Positions 16,951-26,693 of a stretch of DNA of 64,000 bases are shown in pieces. This DNA comes from Clostridium formicaceticum (GTDB lineage: Bacteria; Bacillota; Clostridia; Peptostreptococcales; Natronincolaceae): NCBI RefSeq assembly GCF_001854185.1, contig NZ_CP017603.1, positions 496,001-560,000 of the forward strand. The letters run 5' to 3'. The notes beneath the pieces were generated by a model. The model saw only the letters and a program-made list of their open reading frames with translations. It had not been told where the DNA came from and searched no databases. Every line of letters starts with the position of its first letter. Position 1 is the stretch's first letter. Position numbers and translations under genes: made by a program.

Positions 16951-18015
16951 TTGAAAAAAATCACTGTACTGGTTATGATGATTGTTATTACCTTTACCCA
17001 AGCACTTCCTGTCTTCGCAGAAGCTTCTCCTGCAACTGACCAACAAAGCGTTGAAGCATTGGTTAGAAATATTATTGAAGAAGTGATGGAACAAGAGAAG
17101 GAAGATACGCAAATTGCAAAACTAGTTGATGAAATCAATCAATCTGTCGTGGCTGTTATTGGAAAAAATAAAACCTACAGACAACAAGACTACATCTACT
17201 CAAAAATGCCCAACAACCTTCAACACGGTTCTGGCGTAATTGTTTCCTCTAATGGACAAATTATTACCAATAATCACGTGGTAACGGATATGGAGGAAAT
17301 TTACGTTGTAATGTATGATGGTAAAGCCTATAAAGCTCAACTCCTATACAATGATGAGGAGATTGATTTAGCCCTAATTAAAATCAATAGAGATAACCTA
17401 AAGCCCATTGCATTGGAAAATGTTGAAAATGTCAAGGTTGGTAATACGGTTATTGCTATAGGCACACCCCTCTATTTTAGTTATCGAAACAGTGCCAGCA
17501 GAGGTATCATCAGCGGGTTAAACCGTCCTGTAGATCAAATGTATACCTATCTTCAAACAGATGCTTCTATTAATCCTGGTAATAGCGGTGGACCCCTTGT
17601 AAATATGGAGGGAAAACTTGTCGGCATCAACACCTTAGGTTATATGTTTTATTCTGGTATGAATTTTGCCATTCCTGTGGAAAATGTCTCTTACTTTTTA
17701 GATCACTATAAACAATTTGGTAGAATAAAAAGATGCTATACAGGAATACAGTTTGAAGAAAACTGGGCAGCAATGTTGGGGATTCCAACAACCCAAGGCC
17801 TTAGGGTTGTTACTTTAAGAAATGACGCTGTAGTGTCTTCTAGTGAGGTGCAGGAGGGAGATATGTTGGAGGCAATTGATGGCATAAGAACCTCTTCTAT
17901 AGCCGCTTACAATGAAATATTAAAAAAACATCTGCCCGGTGATGAAGTAACATTGACTTTTTCTAGGCAAGGAGAATCTTTTGATATCAAAATCATCTTG
18001 AAGGAACGTCCTTAA
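16951..18015 (+). CDS. Exported HtrA/DegP-like serine protease with PDZ domain
   Basis: This protein has about 354 residues. The preferred start is TTG 16951, 6 bp after AGAGGAGGT; an in-frame GTG at 16903 lies upstream of that site. A cleavable signal peptide (ITVLVMMIVITFTQALPVFAEA) is followed by a trypsin-like domain. Its triad is visible in TNNHVV (His), EIDLALIKI (Asp) and NPGNSGGPLVN (Ser). One C-terminal PDZ-like domain (GLRVVTLRNDAVVSSSEVQEGDML) follows. HtrA proteins degrade or refold damaged exported proteins. The next gene, a large exported protein, begins 9 bp later, suggesting that the two products work together. Confidence 0.87.
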   Translation: MKKITVLVMMIVITFTQALPVFAEASPATDQQSVEALVRNIIEEVMEQEKEDTQIAKLVDEINQSVVAVIGKNKTYRQQDYIYSKMPNNLQHGSGVIVSSNGQIITNNHVVTDMEEIYVVMYDGKAYKAQLLYNDEEIDLALIKINRDNLKPIALENVENVKVGNTVIAIGTPLYFSYRNSASRGIISGLNRPVDQMYTYLQTDASINPGNSGGPLVNMEGKLVGINTLGYMFYSGMNFAIPVENVSYFLDHYKQFGRIKRCYTGIQFEENWAAMLGIPTTQGLRVVTLRNDAVVSSSEVQEGDMLEAIDGIRTSSIAAYNEILKKHLPGDEVTLTFSRQGESFDIKIILKERP

Positions 18016-18024
18016 GAGAATATT

Positions 18025-19974
18025 ATGGGAATGGAGTTGAAATCATTGAAACATAAAAAATCTACTGTGATTCTAATGCTTTGTTTATCTATTTTTATAT
18101 CTTCCATCTCTTCTTTCGCCTATGCCCTAGAAGATGATGGGGTCATTGATTTATATGAAGTCTTTTCCAACATGAAGGATCGAATGAAGACAGAAGTAGG
18201 CAGTCGCATTTTTAAATGGTCTATGCATTTACCAGATGATGCAATTGTCTACAAATCCGATAGAGTAAACTATTTTAATATGTATACTGATAGTTATAAA
18301 TCCCAAGTATCCTTAGAAGTCACTAAAAATGAACAAAAATACAGCTTGGAAGATATTTTATATAGTAAACAAATGAATGCCAACGATTTTAACTATTATT
18401 GGTATTTCTCACAAAAAGAATTTACTTTTAATATCCAACAGGATGAGCATGGAGAGAAATATATTCGTATTGTAAAAATGGACCCCTTCTATGATTATTA
18501 TTTGGTAGATGATGCGGCTGAAGAGTTTAGTTCTTATATCGAAAATCGCATTTATATTAAGAATGACTATATTTATAATCTAGAAATACATATGGAGGGA
18601 AAGTACTATAGAGAAAATCCTGAAATGTTTAGCAAGTTAGCTTCCTCCTTTATACTAAACTATGACGAAACTAACCCTTATATTAAGGAATTATCAGATT
18701 CCGTCAGTGAACCCAGATTGTACGAAAATACCAGCTATGGTTGGGAAATCACGGTAAATCCTTATTGGAAAGAAGAAGGAATCTCTAATGCAAGGGTACA
18801 GCAATTTACTGCTGTCTATAGCCATGAAGAGATTTATGGCAGTGAAGAAGCTCAAGAATACGAAACAACCCCCGAGTCCTATCAACCCTTTAGAGAAGGG
18901 ATCTCTGTAAGTTTAGTAAGCTCTGCTCTTCCCCATGAGACCATTGAAGATTGGGGACAACAGGAAATAGATCAGCTACAACAAAACTATAATGAAAAGG
19001 TCTATGAAATCCTATTAACAGAAAAAGTTACTTTAGGCGATGTAGAAGGCTATCGTGTAAAAGTCAAATACAATACGGTTTCCAACAATCCTTATGTGGT
19101 AGATACCTTGTATGTTATAGGAAACGGTTATAAGTATCGTATTGTTGCTACCATCTCCGATAAAAAGTACAAGGAACCGAATACCAATGAAGCCTTTGAA
19201 ACCATGTTAAAATCCTTTAGATTAACAAATCAGCGTAGCCAATACTTAGATAAAATCTTAGATCCTACTGATTTAATAGATTGGAATGCTGCAAAAGAGA
19301 TAAAAACAAAAAAATATAATTTTAAAGCTACTTTAACTAGAAAATGGCATACCTACGATAATTTCTATAGTGGTGGTTATGGCTACTATAGTTACTATGA
19401 TTACTATGATAAATACTATTATGCACCAATGGGTAATCAAGAAAGTGTTTCTGCCTATCAAACAGGCAATAATATGAACCTAATCATGATGGCAGGCTTT
19501 GATACTAGAAATCTTGAGGATAGCATCAAAGAATATGTGAAAAATCTACTGGAGAGAGATGAAGTAAGGATAGGACTTGCAACTGTTGATATAGCCTCTA
19601 CCACAGTGGGAGGGATAGAAATCTATAGGATAATCACAGAATATGACCTTGCTGCTATCAACCAGTTTGCTAAAGACGATGAGACGAAATCCTATGATTA
19701 CAGCCAATTAACCAATCAATATATCTATATGATGAAAATTGGTAATGATTTATATACCCAAACAGTCTCAATACCTTTAGCAAATACCACCGATTATACA
19801 AAAAGTGAGATGGAAAAGGTTTGGAAAAACACACAAATTGCTGGCATTAATTATAGCCAACAGATTAAAAACTGGAATCGCCATGATCATAGTGAGTTTC
19901 AAGACCAATCGAATCCTACCCAGGTAGATTATAATAAAATGGAGGCTTTATTGATGCAGGATTTATCCCTATAG
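18025..19974 (+). CDS. Large exported protein of unknown function, repeated domains
   Basis: This exported protein of about 640 residues has a signal peptide (STVILMLCLSIFISSISSFAYA). It has three stretches of about 180 residues with similar layout, each opening on an amphipathic strand pair and closing on a helix plus a phrase such as ETMLKSFRL or KLASSFIL. By eye this suggests tandem PsbP/Mog1-like alpha-beta domains; that is inference. The third carries a tyrosine-rich loop (GGYGYYSYYDYYDKYYYAP, near residue 450). ATG 18025 has no good ribosome site; TTG 18046, 9 bp after GGAG, is a credible alternative. It is paired with the HtrA-like protease gene. Confidence 0.7.
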   Translation: MGMELKSLKHKKSTVILMLCLSIFISSISSFAYALEDDGVIDLYEVFSNMKDRMKTEVGSRIFKWSMHLPDDAIVYKSDRVNYFNMYTDSYKSQVSLEVTKNEQKYSLEDILYSKQMNANDFNYYWYFSQKEFTFNIQQDEHGEKYIRIVKMDPFYDYYLVDDAAEEFSSYIENRIYIKNDYIYNLEIHMEGKYYRENPEMFSKLASSFILNYDETNPYIKELSDSVSEPRLYENTSYGWEITVNPYWKEEGISNARVQQFTAVYSHEEIYGSEEAQEYETTPESYQPFREGISVSLVSSALPHETIEDWGQQEIDQLQQNYNEKVYEILLTEKVTLGDVEGYRVKVKYNTVSNNPYVVDTLYVIGNGYKYRIVATISDKKYKEPNTNEAFETMLKSFRLTNQRSQYLDKILDPTDLIDWNAAKEIKTKKYNFKATLTRKWHTYDNFYSGGYGYYSYYDYYDKYYYAPMGNQESVSAYQTGNNMNLIMMAGFDTRNLEDSIKEYVKNLLERDEVRIGLATVDIASTTVGGIEIYRIITEYDLAAINQFAKDDETKSYDYSQLTNQYIYMMKIGNDLYTQTVSIPLANTTDYTKSEMEKVWKNTQIAGINYSQQIKNWNRHDHSEFQDQSNPTQVDYNKMEALLMQDLSL

Positions 19975-20010
19975 AATAGATATAAGGTCTGTAGTTTCAC
20001 CATAAAATAC

Positions 20011-20063
20011 GGCTGCAATTAGGAGAAGTAAATATGCCTCCTAATTGCAGCCATATTTACTTC
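20011..20063. repeat. Interleaved perfect inverted repeats (A-B-A'-B')
   Basis: Arm A (GGCTGCAATTAGGAG, 20011-20025) is perfectly complementary to A' (20038-20052). Arm B (GAAGTAAATATG, 20025-20036) is perfectly complementary to B' (20052-20063). B is essentially the loop of the A hairpin, so the RNA could form either hairpin or an H-type pseudoknot. No T-run follows, so it is not an ordinary terminator. It lies between the exported-protein gene and rubrerythrin. Confidence 0.85.
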
Positions 20064-20190
20064 GAGGATCAATTTAAAACAGACTCCTTCTTTTGAATAA
20101 ATCAATAAAGTTTAGACAATAATCATAACTATAAATCAACTTAAATTTTACAAGTCTAGTAGAAATCGATTGATAAGGAGGCTTTTTATT

Positions 20191-20751
20191 ATGGCACTAC
20201 AAAATGCAATGACAGCAGATTTTCTAAGATCCGCCTATGGTGGGGAAAGTATGGCGCATATGCGTTATCTTATTTGGGCTGATGTGGCAGACAAAGAAAA
20301 AATGCCTAACATAGGTAGACTTTTTAGAGCCATCGCCTATGCAGAATATGCACATGCCGACAATCATTTTAGAGAATTAAAGGAGCAAAAAGGTGATTTT
20401 ACTGTACCTGCAGGTGCTATTTTTGGTATAGGGAATACTGTAGAAAATCTTCAAGGTGGTATTGATGGAGAACTTCATGAAATAGAACAAATGTATCCTG
20501 TTTATTTAGAAACTGCCCGTTTTCAAAATGAGAAAGGAGCAGAAAGAGCCTTTCATTATGCTTTAGAAGCAGAAAAGGTTCATGCTACCCTTTTCAAGGC
20601 TGCACAAGATGTAGCTCGTCAAGGTCAAGATATGAATATAGGTGATGTTCATGTCTGTAATATATGCGGTCATACAACTACAGATGGCCTACCTGATCAA
20701 TGTCCTATCTGTGGCGCTAAAAAAGAAGCTTATAAAACATTTGAAGCTTAA
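20191..20751 (+). CDS. Rubrerythrin
   Basis: This 186-residue rubrerythrin has an N-terminal ferritin-like diiron domain, with helices carrying GGESMAHMRY, EYAHADNHFRE and EAEKVHATLF. The C-terminal rubredoxin-like FeCys4 domain has the pairs CNICG and CPICG. The family reduces hydrogen peroxide in anaerobes, in the cytoplasm. ATG 20191 is 9 bp after AAGGAGG; an upstream in-frame start at 20170 is rejected because it lies before that site. No clear PerR box was found. The flavodiiron gene at 58.9 kb is a second oxygen/NO-defence gene in the window. Confidence 0.93.
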   Translation: MALQNAMTADFLRSAYGGESMAHMRYLIWADVADKEKMPNIGRLFRAIAYAEYAHADNHFRELKEQKGDFTVPAGAIFGIGNTVENLQGGIDGELHEIEQMYPVYLETARFQNEKGAERAFHYALEAEKVHATLFKAAQDVARQGQDMNIGDVHVCNICGHTTTDGLPDQCPICGAKKEAYKTFEA

Positions 20752-20783
20752 AGACGATGCATTACATGTATCAATAGAAGGGT

Positions 20784-20820
20784 CAGCCCTCTTTCTTAGA
20801 AGAAGGCTGGCTTAGTTTTT
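20784..20820 (+). terminator. Terminator of rubrerythrin
   Basis: CAGCC (20784-20788) pairs with GGCTG (20805-20809) around an inner TTCT/AGAA pair, and a T-rich tract follows. It overlaps the end of the convergent GH13 gene. Confidence 0.65.
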
Positions 20821-22746
20821 ATCACCAATAAATATTTTACCCTCCAAAGGCTTTAAAGTAATCTTCATGTTTCTGTTTTTTATATAAATTTTTTCATCAT
20901 GATAAAGCACATCCTTCATATGATTACTCTCTATTTTGCTGCCTATATCTATGGACACTGCACTTTCCTCTTTTCTACTTCTATTAAACAAAATTACACT
21001 TTCCTGATCATGGTTTTTTCTTATAAAACCATAAATGTTTTCACAACTATAAAGAGGTAGCCATTCACCGCTTTTGAATACATCATTTCCATTACGAAGA
21101 GAAATGATTTTTTTATACCACTGCAATAAATCTTCATCTCCCCTACCCCATGGATAAGTTCCTCTATTTAATGGATCTTCTAACCCCTCCATCCCCACTT
21201 CATCACCATAATAAATGGAAGGAACACCAGGAAAGGTCATCTGAAATAAAACTAAAAGCTTTAATCTTCTTACTGCTAATCCCCTTTCTTTTGCATTAAG
21301 CTTTTGTTTTTCTCTTTCTCCTTGGGTTAATTGATGGTCTACAACTTGTTCACCCAATAAAGTTAAAATTCTAGGTACATCATGACTTCCTATTAAATTC
21401 ATCATGCTGTAGAAATAGGCTTTGGGATAGTTTTCATAAAGGGACATTAACCTTCTATTGAAATATTCCACTGAAATTTTTTCTGTAAAAAAATTCACCA
21501 ATGCTTCTCGAAAAGGATAGTTCATAACAGAATCCAGTTCTTCCCCTAGCAAATATTCTCTTTTTTCTCCATAACTTACTTTATTGGAGGCATCCTCCCA
21601 CACTTCACCAATCAAAACCGCATCTTGATCTACTTCCCTCATTACCTTTTTAAACTTTTTAATAAAGGCATCCGGTAATTCATCTGCCACATCCAATCGC
21701 CATCCCTTTGCCCCTAGATTCATCCAGTATTTTAAAACACTATCTTCTTTGTCTATAATAAAATCTATATAAGATTTTTCCATTTCATTAACATTAGGCA
21801 TATTGCTAATTCCCCACCAACAATCATAGCTATGTGGAAATTCATAAAACCGATACCATGAATAATAGGGTGATTCTTCACTTTGATAAGCCCCTAATGT
21901 AGGGTAGTTACCTTCTTTATTAAAATAAATACTGTCACTTCCTGTATGACTAAATACCCCATCTAATACAATAGCTATTCCCATTGCCTCTGCTGCTGTA
22001 CATAGTTCTTTAAAGAGCCTATTGTTTCCTAACAAAGGATCAATGGTTTTATAATCAGAAATATCATAACGGTGATTGCTGGGAGATATAAAAATAGGAT
22101 TTAAATAAATCACACTAATCCCTAGTTCTTTTAAATAAGGTAGCTTTTTTATAATGCCCAATAAGTTTCCGCCAAAAAAATCCCACCTTAGGATTTCATT
22201 ACTGTCTTTTTCTCTAATGTACATGGGGGTATCCCCCCAACTACCATAAATAAAAGAATTTTTCTTTATTTCCAACAGTTCTTGTTGATAACCCTCTCTG
22301 TAAAACCTATCAGGAAAAATCTGATAAATAATCCCTTCTTTAAACCATGAGGGTACAAAAGCCTCTTCTTTATAGACGGTTATTTGATACGTAAAAGGTT
22401 CTTCCTCCTTTAGTAGGCCTTTTCCCCCTAGACTTTCTTCATTATTGCCATAATAATAGTTTTTTGCTACTGTTTCTATGACAAAAAAATAATGTAATAG
22501 ACAGGGAAAAGAAGGTGCTACTATTTTTGCCTGATAAATTTTTATGCCTTCTATCTCTTGATGACAGGACATAGGATAAAGTTCTTCTTCACCTCTACTA
22601 TTCAAGGATTTTATATAAACCTTTTTTAGCTCTTCAAGGCTGTCTATTTTTATTCTTATAACAATTTCCTGATTACAAACAACAGCCCCAAAGGGGCTGC
22701 GATAAAAATTTTCATGAGAATCATGGAAGGCTTCAAGGTGTTTCAT
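20812..22746 (-). CDS. GH13 alpha-glycosidase (neopullulanase/maltogenic amylase-like)
   Basis: This 644-residue protein has an N-terminal beta domain (about 1-125, CBM34-like). A GH13 catalytic barrel begins near WFKEGIIYQIFPDRFYREG. The four conserved regions are visible: LDGVFSHTG; GWRLDVADE (nucleophile Asp); LIGEVWED (acid/base Glu); and LIGSHDVPR (transition-state Asp). There is no signal peptide, so it acts inside the cell on linear or cyclic maltodextrins, most likely those released from glycogen. It is the last gene of the glycogen run, 20 bp after glgP. GH13 subfamily and exact product cannot be decided by eye. Confidence 0.87.
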   Translation of the reverse strand: MKHLEAFHDSHENFYRSPFGAVVCNQEIVIRIKIDSLEELKKVYIKSLNSRGEEELYPMSCHQEIEGIKIYQAKIVAPSFPCLLHYFFVIETVAKNYYYGNNEESLGGKGLLKEEEPFTYQITVYKEEAFVPSWFKEGIIYQIFPDRFYREGYQQELLEIKKNSFIYGSWGDTPMYIREKDSNEILRWDFFGGNLLGIIKKLPYLKELGISVIYLNPIFISPSNHRYDISDYKTIDPLLGNNRLFKELCTAAEAMGIAIVLDGVFSHTGSDSIYFNKEGNYPTLGAYQSEESPYYSWYRFYEFPHSYDCWWGISNMPNVNEMEKSYIDFIIDKEDSVLKYWMNLGAKGWRLDVADELPDAFIKKFKKVMREVDQDAVLIGEVWEDASNKVSYGEKREYLLGEELDSVMNYPFREALVNFFTEKISVEYFNRRLMSLYENYPKAYFYSMMNLIGSHDVPRILTLLGEQVVDHQLTQGEREKQKLNAKERGLAVRRLKLLVLFQMTFPGVPSIYYGDEVGMEGLEDPLNRGTYPWGRGDEDLLQWYKKIISLRNGNDVFKSGEWLPLYSCENIYGFIRKNHDQESVILFNRSRKEESAVSIDIGSKIESNHMKDVLYHDEKIYIKNRNMKITLKPLEGKIFIGDKN

Positions 22747-22766
22747 AGGATCACCTGCTTTCTATT

Positions 22767-25214
22767 TTAAAAATCGTGTTTTTTCAGCTTCCATATCTTT
22801 TCATTGTACTCCTCTATGGTCCTATCACTAGAAAAATATCCTGCATTGGCGATATTAATAATAGATTTTTTCCACCAGTTTTTAGGATTTTTGTAGGTTT
22901 CCTCTGCCTGCTTATTAATATGACAATAGGAGGCAAAGTCCTTTAGAATAAAGTATGGATCTGCTACGCCTCCATGGCCATAGAGTAAATCATGATAGAT
23001 TTCCCTAAAGATGTCAGGATGCTCTGGTTCTATGAATCCATTGATCAGTTGGTCTACTACCCGTTTTATATCATCATTTTTCTTATAGATTTCATGAGGA
23101 TAATAGCTCTTTTCTTTTCTGCAATTTTCAATTTCTTCTGCCGTCGACCCAAAAATAAAGATATTCTCAGGCCCTACCTGCTCATTCATTTCAATATTCG
23201 CTCCATCTAAAGTTCCTACTGTTAATGTACCATTTAACATAAATTTCATATTCCCGGTTCCTGAAGCTTCTTTTCCTGCAGTAGAAATTTGTTTACTAAT
23301 ATCTGCGGCTGGAATAATCTTTTCCGCCAGAGACACTCTATAATTTTCTAAAAAAATAAGTTTTAATTTATTATAAATACTTCTATCATTGTTAATTTTA
23401 TCCGCCACCGAATGAATCAGTTTAATAATGAGCTTTGCCTTATGGTATCCTGGTGCTGCTTTAGCAGCAAAAATAAAGGTTTTAGGGTGCATATCCTGAT
23501 TAGGATGATCTAGCAGTTGGTTATAGAGATACATAATATGCAACACATTTAATAACTGTCTTTTATACTCATGTAAACGCTTCACCTGTACATCAAAAAT
23601 TGAATGCAGATCTACTTTGATCTTTGTCGTATCTAAAATATACTTTGCTAGTTCTTCTTTGTTCTTCTGCCTTACCCTACAGATTTCCTCTTGAAATCCT
23701 GCATCCTCACATGAAGTTTCTAATCTCTTTAATTGAAAGGAGTCTGTAATCCAACCATCGCCAATCTTTGCAGTAATAGCATCTGCTAAGTCTGGATTCG
23801 CCCTTAACAAAAATCTTCTATGGGTAACGCCATTGGTGATATTTATAAATTTACTGGGATAAATTTCATAGAAATCTTTAAAGATATCCCTTTTTAATAT
23901 CTCACTATGAAGCTTTGCTACACCATTGATGGAAAAGGAACCCACAATGCACAGTTTTGCCATATGAATTTCTCCATAGGATATAATCGCCATTTTGCTA
24001 ATTTTTTCCCACTGACCAGGATATTTTTCCCACAAATCCCTACAAAACCGTTCATTGATTTCATGGATAATATCATAAATTCTAGGCAAAAGTTGTTTAA
24101 TTAGCTCCTCAGGCCATTTTTCCAGTGCCTCTGGTAAAGTAGTATGATTGGTATAGGCAAAGGTTTGTGTAGTAATCCCCCAAGCCTTCTCCCAATCTAG
24201 ACCTTCTTGATCTATTAAAATCCTCATAAGCTCAGGAATCGCTAAGGTAGGATGGGTATCATTAATATGAATCACTGTTTTTTTGTGTAGATCTTGTATC
24301 TTATTCCCTATCTTCTTAAATTTTCTTACAATGCTTTGTATGCTAGCGGAAATGAAAAAGTACTGTTGTTTTAATCTTAAATGTCGTCCTTCTTCATGAT
24401 TATCCTCTGGATATAAAACCTTAGAAATCACCTCAGCTAATTCCTTCTCCGCCAATGCATCTACATACTGTCCTTTTCCAAACAGTCCCATATCCAAGGG
24501 TTTTAAAGCCCTTGCCCCCCAAAGTCTTAACGTATTTATCACATTAGACTTATAGCCTACAATAGGAACATCATAAGGGATTGCCTTAACACACTGACAA
24601 TTTTTTTGTAGGATCGTCAATCTCCCGTTTTCCATATTTTTTTCAACAGTTCCTCCAAAGTACACCATTTCAGGCTCTTCTGGTTTTGCAACCTCCCATA
24701 CATTGCCATCCTCCAACCAAGGATCTGGCATTTCTACTTGATAACCATCAATGATTTTTTGTTTAAACAAGCCGTATTCATAGCGTATACCATTTCCATG
24801 ACCAGATAGCCCTAAAGTTGCTAAAGAATCTAAAAAGCAAGCAGCTAATCTGCCTAATCCTCCATTTCCTAGTCCTGCATCTGGCTCTATCTCTTTAATT
24901 TCCTTTAGGTCTATGCCTAGTTCATTACATGCAACCTCTGCCTTTTCCTCTAGCATAAGATTGGTTAAATTGTTATGGAAGAAACGCCCCATCAAAAACT
25001 CCATAGACAAATAATAAAGTTCTTTACCGTTTTCTTCTAAAACCTTTTCTTTAGAATAAGCCCAGCTCCTCATAATATCATCCCTTAAGGCGGTAGCCAC
25101 TGCCTTATATAATTGAGACTTGGAGGCATTCTTTAAATTTCTGCCAAAGAGGGTTTCTAGCTTTAACTCTATTGCATTCTTAATCTCCTCTACTTCAATT
25201 TCTCTTTTTCTCAT
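22767..25214 (-). CDS. glgP: Glycogen/alpha-glucan phosphorylase
   Basis: This 815-residue protein is of full family length and releases glucose 1-phosphate from alpha-1,4-glucan ends. It has the active-site stretches EPDAGLGNGGLGRLAACFLDS and VIHINDTHPTLAIPELMR. The pyridoxal-phosphate lysine is in GTGNMKFMLNG and the Arg/Lys phosphate region in RLHEYKRQLLN. ATG 25214 follows a GGGGG ribosome site. The gene follows glgA by 14 bp and is the degradative partner in an otherwise synthetic operon. Confidence 0.94.
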   Translation of the reverse strand: MRKREIEVEEIKNAIELKLETLFGRNLKNASKSQLYKAVATALRDDIMRSWAYSKEKVLEENGKELYYLSMEFLMGRFFHNNLTNLMLEEKAEVACNELGIDLKEIKEIEPDAGLGNGGLGRLAACFLDSLATLGLSGHGNGIRYEYGLFKQKIIDGYQVEMPDPWLEDGNVWEVAKPEEPEMVYFGGTVEKNMENGRLTILQKNCQCVKAIPYDVPIVGYKSNVINTLRLWGARALKPLDMGLFGKGQYVDALAEKELAEVISKVLYPEDNHEEGRHLRLKQQYFFISASIQSIVRKFKKIGNKIQDLHKKTVIHINDTHPTLAIPELMRILIDQEGLDWEKAWGITTQTFAYTNHTTLPEALEKWPEELIKQLLPRIYDIIHEINERFCRDLWEKYPGQWEKISKMAIISYGEIHMAKLCIVGSFSINGVAKLHSEILKRDIFKDFYEIYPSKFINITNGVTHRRFLLRANPDLADAITAKIGDGWITDSFQLKRLETSCEDAGFQEEICRVRQKNKEELAKYILDTTKIKVDLHSIFDVQVKRLHEYKRQLLNVLHIMYLYNQLLDHPNQDMHPKTFIFAAKAAPGYHKAKLIIKLIHSVADKINNDRSIYNKLKLIFLENYRVSLAEKIIPAADISKQISTAGKEASGTGNMKFMLNGTLTVGTLDGANIEMNEQVGPENIFIFGSTAEEIENCRKEKSYYPHEIYKKNDDIKRVVDQLINGFIEPEHPDIFREIYHDLLYGHGGVADPYFILKDFASYCHINKQAEETYKNPKNWWKKSIINIANAGYFSSDRTIEEYNEKIWKLKKHDF

Positions 25215-25228
25215 TTTTTACCCCCGAC

Positions 25229-26674
25229 TTATTGATTTAACAACTGCCTATATAAGGCTTTATATTTATCTGCTGAAGTTTTCCAGCTAACATCAGTTTT
25301 CATGGCATTTTCTATTAACCTGCCCCATACTTCCCTATTATGATAAAACCCAACAGCTCTTTTTATGGTATATAACATATCATGAGCATTATAATTGGTA
25401 AAACTAAACCCATTTCCTTCCTTTGTCTCTTCATTATAAGACTGGACAGTATCCTTTAGCCCCCCCGTTTCCCTAACAATCGGAATGCTACCGTAATGTA
25501 ATGCGATTAATTGTCCTAGACCACAGGGTTCAAACAAGGAAGGCATTAAAAACAAATCAGAAGCTCCATAAATTTGATGGGCCACTGTATTATCAAAAAA
25601 TATATTAGCACTTACTTTATCAGGATGCTTTCTGGCCATATTGCTAAAGATCTGATGATACTTGTTATCTCCTGTTCCTAAGATCACTAACTGTAAATCA
25701 AGCTGTAATATTTCCTCTAAAACATACTCTACTAAGTCCAGCCCTTTTTGCTCCACCAACCTTGAAACAATCGCCATCATAGGAACTGCTTTATTTATAG
25801 GCAAATGTAGTTTTTTCTGTAGCTTTAATTTATTCATTACCTTATTTTCTATGGTTTCTATCGTATATCTTTCAAAAAGGTAGTCATCGGTTTCTGGATG
25901 GTACTCCTCAGTATCTATTCCATTAATAATTCCCATTAATTGATGCCTTTTAGCAAACAGCACCCCCTCCAAACCTTCCCCGTAATAAGGATGTTGAATT
26001 TCTTCAGCATAGGTAGGACTAACCGTTGTTATATAATCAGAAAAGTTTAAGCCTCCTTTCATATAACTAACATTATAGTAATACTCTACACCTTCTTGGG
26101 TAAAGTACTCTTTTCCTAGTCCCAACAGGTCTCCCAATACCCCGTGGGGAAATAATCCTTGATACTTTAAATTATGGATTGTAAATACCGTCTTTATATT
26201 TTCATAAAAGGAGTTTTGGCTATAGTGTGCTTTTAGAAGCGCACTCACCATTCCTGTTTGCCAATCATGACAATGAAGGATATCCGGCTTAAAATCAATA
26301 TGAGGTAAGATCTCTAATATACTTCTACAGAAAAAAGCATACCGCTCTCCATCATCATAGTGTCCATAATATTCATAAGGCTGACCTTCCCGTTTAAAGT
26401 AATACTCATTATCTATAAAATAAAAGGTAATACCTCTATATTCCAAAGTCTCAATGCCACAAAATTGATTACGCCATCCTACGGGTACCCTGATGCTTTT
26501 TATCCATCTCATCTGTTTCCTATATTTCTCTGCTATAGTCTTATATTTCGGTATGACTACCCGCACATCTATGTCTTTCCCCTGTAGGGCTAATGGTAAA
26601 GAACCTACTACATCTCCCAATCCCCCTGTTTTTGCAAAGGGTACCGCCTCTGATGAGGCAAAGAGAATCTTCAT
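25229..26674 (-). CDS. glgA: Glycogen synthase (ADP-glucose, GT5)
   Basis: This 481-residue GT5 enzyme has the ADP-glucose-binding KTGGLGDVVGSLP near the N-terminus, HCHDWQTG, and the C-terminal PSLFEPCGLGQL with ETGGLKDTV. It extends alpha-1,4-glucan chains from ADP-glucose supplied by GlgC/GlgD. Length is standard. GGAGGGGG precedes ATG 26674, and the gene lies 19 bp after glgD. Confidence 0.95.
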   Translation of the reverse strand: MKILFASSEAVPFAKTGGLGDVVGSLPLALQGKDIDVRVVIPKYKTIAEKYRKQMRWIKSIRVPVGWRNQFCGIETLEYRGITFYFIDNEYYFKREGQPYEYYGHYDDGERYAFFCRSILEILPHIDFKPDILHCHDWQTGMVSALLKAHYSQNSFYENIKTVFTIHNLKYQGLFPHGVLGDLLGLGKEYFTQEGVEYYYNVSYMKGGLNFSDYITTVSPTYAEEIQHPYYGEGLEGVLFAKRHQLMGIINGIDTEEYHPETDDYLFERYTIETIENKVMNKLKLQKKLHLPINKAVPMMAIVSRLVEQKGLDLVEYVLEEILQLDLQLVILGTGDNKYHQIFSNMARKHPDKVSANIFFDNTVAHQIYGASDLFLMPSLFEPCGLGQLIALHYGSIPIVRETGGLKDTVQSYNEETKEGNGFSFTNYNAHDMLYTIKRAVGFYHNREVWGRLIENAMKTDVSWKTSADKYKALYRQLLNQ

Positions 26675-26693
26675 TTTACTGTTTCCCCCTCCA

